NCBI GenBank assembly: GCA_020248785.1
Contig: JADCGX010000030.1
Location: 1-38,178 of the forward strand
Reading direction: 5' to 3'
DNA: 38,178 nucleotides
Source: Burkholderiales bacterium
Lineage (GTDB): Bacteria > Pseudomonadota > Gammaproteobacteria > Burkholderiales > Burkholderiaceae_F
The position numbers and the translations under genes are program-made. The number at the start of each line of letters is the position of its first letter. Position 1 is the stretch's first letter. Below, piece by piece: positions 35,904-38,178 of this stretch. The notes under the pieces are model-generated. The model was not told the DNA's origin and searched no databases. It was given only the letters and a program-made list of their open reading frames with translations.

Positions 35904-36232
35904 CAGTGAAGCACCCGCGCCCCGCCACCCACGCCGGCGCTGTAGATGTGCATGGGCGCCCGCTGCGAGCGCCAGCCGTTGATCCGCAGAAACACGTCGG
36001 CAGCCGCAAAGGCGATGCGCTTGTTGGCGTCCACGAACGGGTGGTTGATCGGCAGGCTTTCCATCAGCGCAGCCGCCTCGGCCACGATGTCGTCGTAGTA
36101 CCCCGTCTGCGGACGGAACAGCGCGGCCTCCAGCGCTCCGGGATCGCGCACGCCGGGCGCGCCGCCGTAGCGCTGCATCAGCACGGTATGCATGCCGAGC
36201 ACGTCAGCCACGGTCAGGTAGTCGCGCGGCAC
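35903..36232 (-). CDS. Doc-family toxin (Fic fold), possibly C-terminally shortened
   Basis: 109 residues from a GTG at 36232. The Doc core is MPRDYLTVADVLGMHTVLMQ, then GGAPGVRDPGALEAALFRPQ, and the active-site motif NHPFVDANKRIAFAAADVFL (HPFxDANKR). Doc kinases phosphorylate EF-Tu and stop translation. Family members are usually about 120-130 residues, and the last turn here (FLRINGWRSQRAPMHIYSAG, then a Gly-rich end) lacks the normal final helix. The toxin may be shortened or inactive. It follows the antitoxin by 3 bp. Confidence 0.88.
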   Translation of the reverse strand: MPRDYLTVADVLGMHTVLMQRYGGAPGVRDPGALEAALFRPQTGYYDDIVAEAAALMESLPINHPFVDANKRIAFAAADVFLRINGWRSQRAPMHIYSAGVGGGARVLH

Positions 36233-36235
36233 GGT

Positions 36236-36466
36236 TTACTTGGCGAGCTCGCGATACAGGTTGTTGAATTCGTCAAGGCTTGACGCGAACGAAGCCATCA
36301 CATGGCGGCGAGGACGTTCCGTTTGCTGCCGATCGATGTAGCCGCGCAGCGCCTCATCTAGGACCGCCTGGAACTGGCGGCCCTGGCTTTCGGCGATCTG
36401 GCGCAGCGCTGTCAGCACCTCGGGCGCGGCCTGGGAGGAGAACTTCTCGCGGAGGGCGGTGGTCAT
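36236..36466 (-). CDS. Ribbon-helix-helix-like antitoxin of the Doc toxin
   Basis: 76 residues from the ATG at 36466. A further in-frame ATG at 36481 lies inside the operator palindrome and would add five residues; the inner start is preferred. The segment LREKFSSQAAPEVLTALRQI, then AESQGRQFQAVLDEALRGYI, has the strand-helix-helix look of an RHH DNA-binding domain, and the C-terminal RHVMASFASSLDEFNNLYREL would be the toxin-binding tail. RHH antitoxins neutralise the toxin and repress their own operon. The gene lies 3 bp upstream of the Doc GTG. Confidence 0.8.
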   Translation of the reverse strand: MTTALREKFSSQAAPEVLTALRQIAESQGRQFQAVLDEALRGYIDRQQTERPRRHVMASFASSLDEFNNLYRELAK

Positions 36467-36475
36467 GACTATCTC

Positions 36476-36505
36476 TATCATGATTCATCTTGACGGTTCA
36501 TGATA
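36476..36505. promoter_or_regulatory. Predicted toxin-antitoxin operator
   Basis: TATCATGA-N14-TCATGATA, a perfect 8-bp inverted repeat 10 bp upstream of the antitoxin start. The arms are themselves nearly palindromic (TCATGA). This is the expected type and position of an autoregulatory site. Confidence 0.65.
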
Positions 36506-37298
36506 GGACAAGGCGCGACTCTCTGCCGCCCTCCCGCTCATGTTCGAAGCCTGGCCTCTCCCCTTGAGATTTTCATGCGCAAGCGGCAGCCCGAAAGATC
36601 AGATGCAGTTGCAGCACAAGTTGTCTGACTTCGAGTTCCAGTGCGATTTCGTTGTCTCTTGGGCGTGCACTTCGGTCACGTCCCGCTGACCGCTTCAGAG
36701 CGCAATGCAGTGCCTGCGCCACGCGCACCGCGCTTATCCACGTCAAGCTGGCGCTGCGGCGACGGGCTGACCAGCGCCTTGGCGACGCCTCGAGCCGTTC
36801 GTCCGGTGGCGCCGCGCGGCCTTCCGCATGCCCTCGTTTTGCTTGGCTGCGATCCGAGCGCGCGCTCATCGGGTGCGTTTCGCCGGCCTGATGGCCGCGT
36901 GATCGCAACGCTGCCTTTGCCGCACCGTCTTGTGAAGAGGCGGCGCGCTGCGTCGGGCGCGGGTGTTTCGGTCGAATGGCCAGTCCACCGTGATAGTTGT
37001 CGAGCGGCACACGATGCTTTGCATGCCGGAGTTGTCGCTCACCACGCGGGGTGAGCTGGGGCGGCGGCTGCGCTCAGATAAATCGTAGAAAGGGAGACCG
37101 GTCGGCGGCAGCGTCACGCCGGCGGCCGAGCCGGATCACGCCGCCGGATCTTGCGCGGGTTGCGGAACCCGGAAACGAAAACGCCCAACCGAGAACGGTT
37201 GGGCGCTGAATAGTGGTGGCGGAGGGTTGCCTGGTGCAAAAGCCGCCCGCTGAGCTTACGAGTAATGCCGCGGGCGCCTGCGGGCTTGTGAGGTCTCG
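36506..37298. other. Interval between toxin-antitoxin operon and Fic gene, no confident gene
   Basis: 793 bp. One minus-strand frame of 145 codons (36573-37010) and several others are open, but none has a recognisable family, and composition is Arg/Ala/Ser-rich as expected for GC-rich noise. The last 30 codons of the 36573-37010 frame (EIALELEVRQLVLQLHLIFR) look more protein-like and might be the end of a decayed gene. The Fic terminator lies at 37173-37205. Confidence 0.4.
37173..37205 (-). terminator. Rho-independent terminator of the Fic gene
   Basis: On the minus strand, CGCCCAACCG-TTCT-CGGTTGGGCG, a perfect 10-bp stem with a 4-base loop, followed by TTTTCGTTT. It lies about 95 nt after the Fic stop codon. 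Confidence 0.8.
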
Positions 37299-38178
37299 TC
37301 ACCGGGAGAGCAGGTCCACGTACGCCTGGTAGCTGTAGACGCGGTTCTTCTTTTGGCCGGTGAGCTCGGTCAGGATGCCGAGATCCTCCAGCAGCTTGAC
37401 GGCGGCGCTGGCGGTCGGAAACGTCGTCTCCAGCCGCTGGCGAACGTGCTCGACGCTGAAGCGCGGCATCATCGGCAGCAGCTCGAACAGGCGGTAGCTG
37501 ATCGGCCCAGCCTTGGGAGACTCCAGCAGTCGCTTGCGGTCGGCCGTGATCAGGCTGGCCACGTCGATGATGCTGCGCTCGGCCTCCGCAGACGCCGCAG
37601 CCACGCCTTCCAGGAAGAAGGACACCCAGCCCTCCCAGTCGCCGTCGCTGCGAATGGCCGACAGGCGCCGGTAGTACTCCGCCTGGTGCTGCTTGAGGTA
37701 ACCGCTCAGGTACATCAACGGCTCTCTCAGCAGCCCCCAGTGCTCCATGAGCGCGGCGATCAGCAGCCGTCCGATGCGCCCGTTGCCGTCCAGGAAGGGG
37801 TGGATGGTTTCGAACTGGGCGTGGATCAGGGCGACCCTGGCCAGCGGTGGCAGGTCGGAGTCGGAGGCATGGATGAAGCGCTCCAGGTCCGTCAGCAGAT
37901 TGGCCACTTGCTGGGGTGGTGGCGGCACGAAGGCGGCGTTGCCCGGTCGCGTGCCACCGATCCAGTTCTGCGAGCGGCGCAGTTCGCCGGGCTGCTTGCC
38001 AGCGCCGCGCGCCCCATCGAGCAGCAGCCGATGCGCCTCGCACAGCAGGCGAACGCTGATCGGCAAGCCCTGCGGGTCGCGCAACTGCCCCTGCACCCAG
38101 CGGAAGGCGCGCAGGTAGTTGGTGACCTCCTCGACATCGTCGGTGTTGCTGACCTTGAGGCCCGCTTCCTCGTCGAAC
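37299..38178 (-). CDS. Fic-family protein (AMPylase-like), 5' end outside window
   Basis: The frame is open to the window edge; about 293 residues are visible. The Fic core has IHAQFETIHPFLDGNGRIGRLL, the complete HPFxDGNGRxxR active site of adenylyltransferases. Upstream are VSNTDDVEEVTNYLRAF and LLCEAHRLLLDGARGAGKQPG, the usual N-terminal Fic helices with the 'G..PGe.R..qnwIGG' flap. A winged-helix-like C-terminus follows (PRFSVEHVRQRLETTFPTAS, AAVKLLEDLGILTEL), common in stand-alone Fic proteins that also bind DNA. An inhibitory (S/T)xxxE(G/N) motif was not seen in the visible part and may lie upstream. Confidence 0.93.
   Translation of the reverse strand, partial: FDEEAGLKVSNTDDVEEVTNYLRAFRWVQGQLRDPQGLPISVRLLCEAHRLLLDGARGAGKQPGELRRSQNWIGGTRPGNAAFVPPPPQQVANLLTDLERFIHASDSDLPPLARVALIHAQFETIHPFLDGNGRIGRLLIAALMEHWGLLREPLMYLSGYLKQHQAEYYRRLSAIRSDGDWEGWVSFFLEGVAAASAEAERSIIDVASLITADRKRLLESPKAGPISYRLFELLPMMPRFSVEHVRQRLETTFPTASAAVKLLEDLGILTELTGQKKNRVYSYQAYVDLLSR

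Noticed and set aside
36573-37010. 145-codon minus-strand gene between the toxin-antitoxin operon and the Fic gene
   Set aside because: No family recognised, Arg/Ala/Ser-rich, and no clear ribosome site; kept only as a note that its last 30 codons look more protein-like.
37206-37298. tRNA gene or attachment site next to the 10-bp hairpin
   Set aside because: No T-loop or acceptor stem could be drawn; the hairpin is explained as the Fic terminator.

Overview
The window is about 38 kb of GC-rich (roughly two-thirds G+C), tightly packed chromosome. It looks like a betaproteobacterium, most probably of the order Burkholderiales. The holC-pepA-<>-lptF-lptG arrangement, a DUF2486-like protein beside holC, a class II ribonucleotide reductase and lone CysB-type and LysR regulators all fit that assignment. 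No rRNA, tRNA, CRISPR array or complete insertion sequence was seen.

Left part (1-15 kb), mostly housekeeping. It opens with the 3' end of an amidase gene, then a universal stress protein and valS on the minus strand. Divergent from valS is a large lipoprotein zinc metalloprotease. A DUF2486-like protein and holC (DNA polymerase III chi) follow, then pepA, which diverges from lptF-lptG (lipopolysaccharide export permeases). Next is a TerC/Alx-type membrane protein whose leader carries a strong candidate yybP-ykoY manganese riboswitch and a hairpin over the Shine-Dalgarno site. Divergent from that leader is a candidate small RNA gene of about 100 nt with its own promoter and a clear terminator.

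Middle part (15-28 kb), metabolic and regulatory. A LysR regulator diverges from an orphan family 5 solute-binding protein with an extra C-terminal domain. nrdJ (B12-dependent ribonucleotide reductase) diverges from a CysB-like regulator. A co-directional catabolic-looking run follows: VOC protein, ketopantoate-reductase-like enzyme, FAD monooxygenase and 3-hydroxyisobutyrate-dehydrogenase-like enzyme, with a facing alpha/beta hydrolase. A 197-bp palindromic, MITE-like element sits at the VOC stop codon.

Right part (28-38 kb), efflux and accessory. A TetR regulator diverges from a complete tripartite RND efflux operon (outer-membrane factor, adaptor, pump), and an inverted repeat between them fits the operator. 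The remainder is a minus-strand accessory island: a ribbon-helix-helix antitoxin, a short Doc (Fic-fold) toxin, an uncharacterised protein, and a TOTE-type helicase gene reduced by a large internal deletion to its two ends. A second Fic-family protein runs off the window edge. The four genes from antitoxin to helicase remnant are packed with 3-nt spacing or overlaps and start at a perfect 8-bp inverted repeat. This looks like a decayed defence or conflict operon and is the most novel part of the window, together with the riboswitch and small RNA near 14.4 kb.
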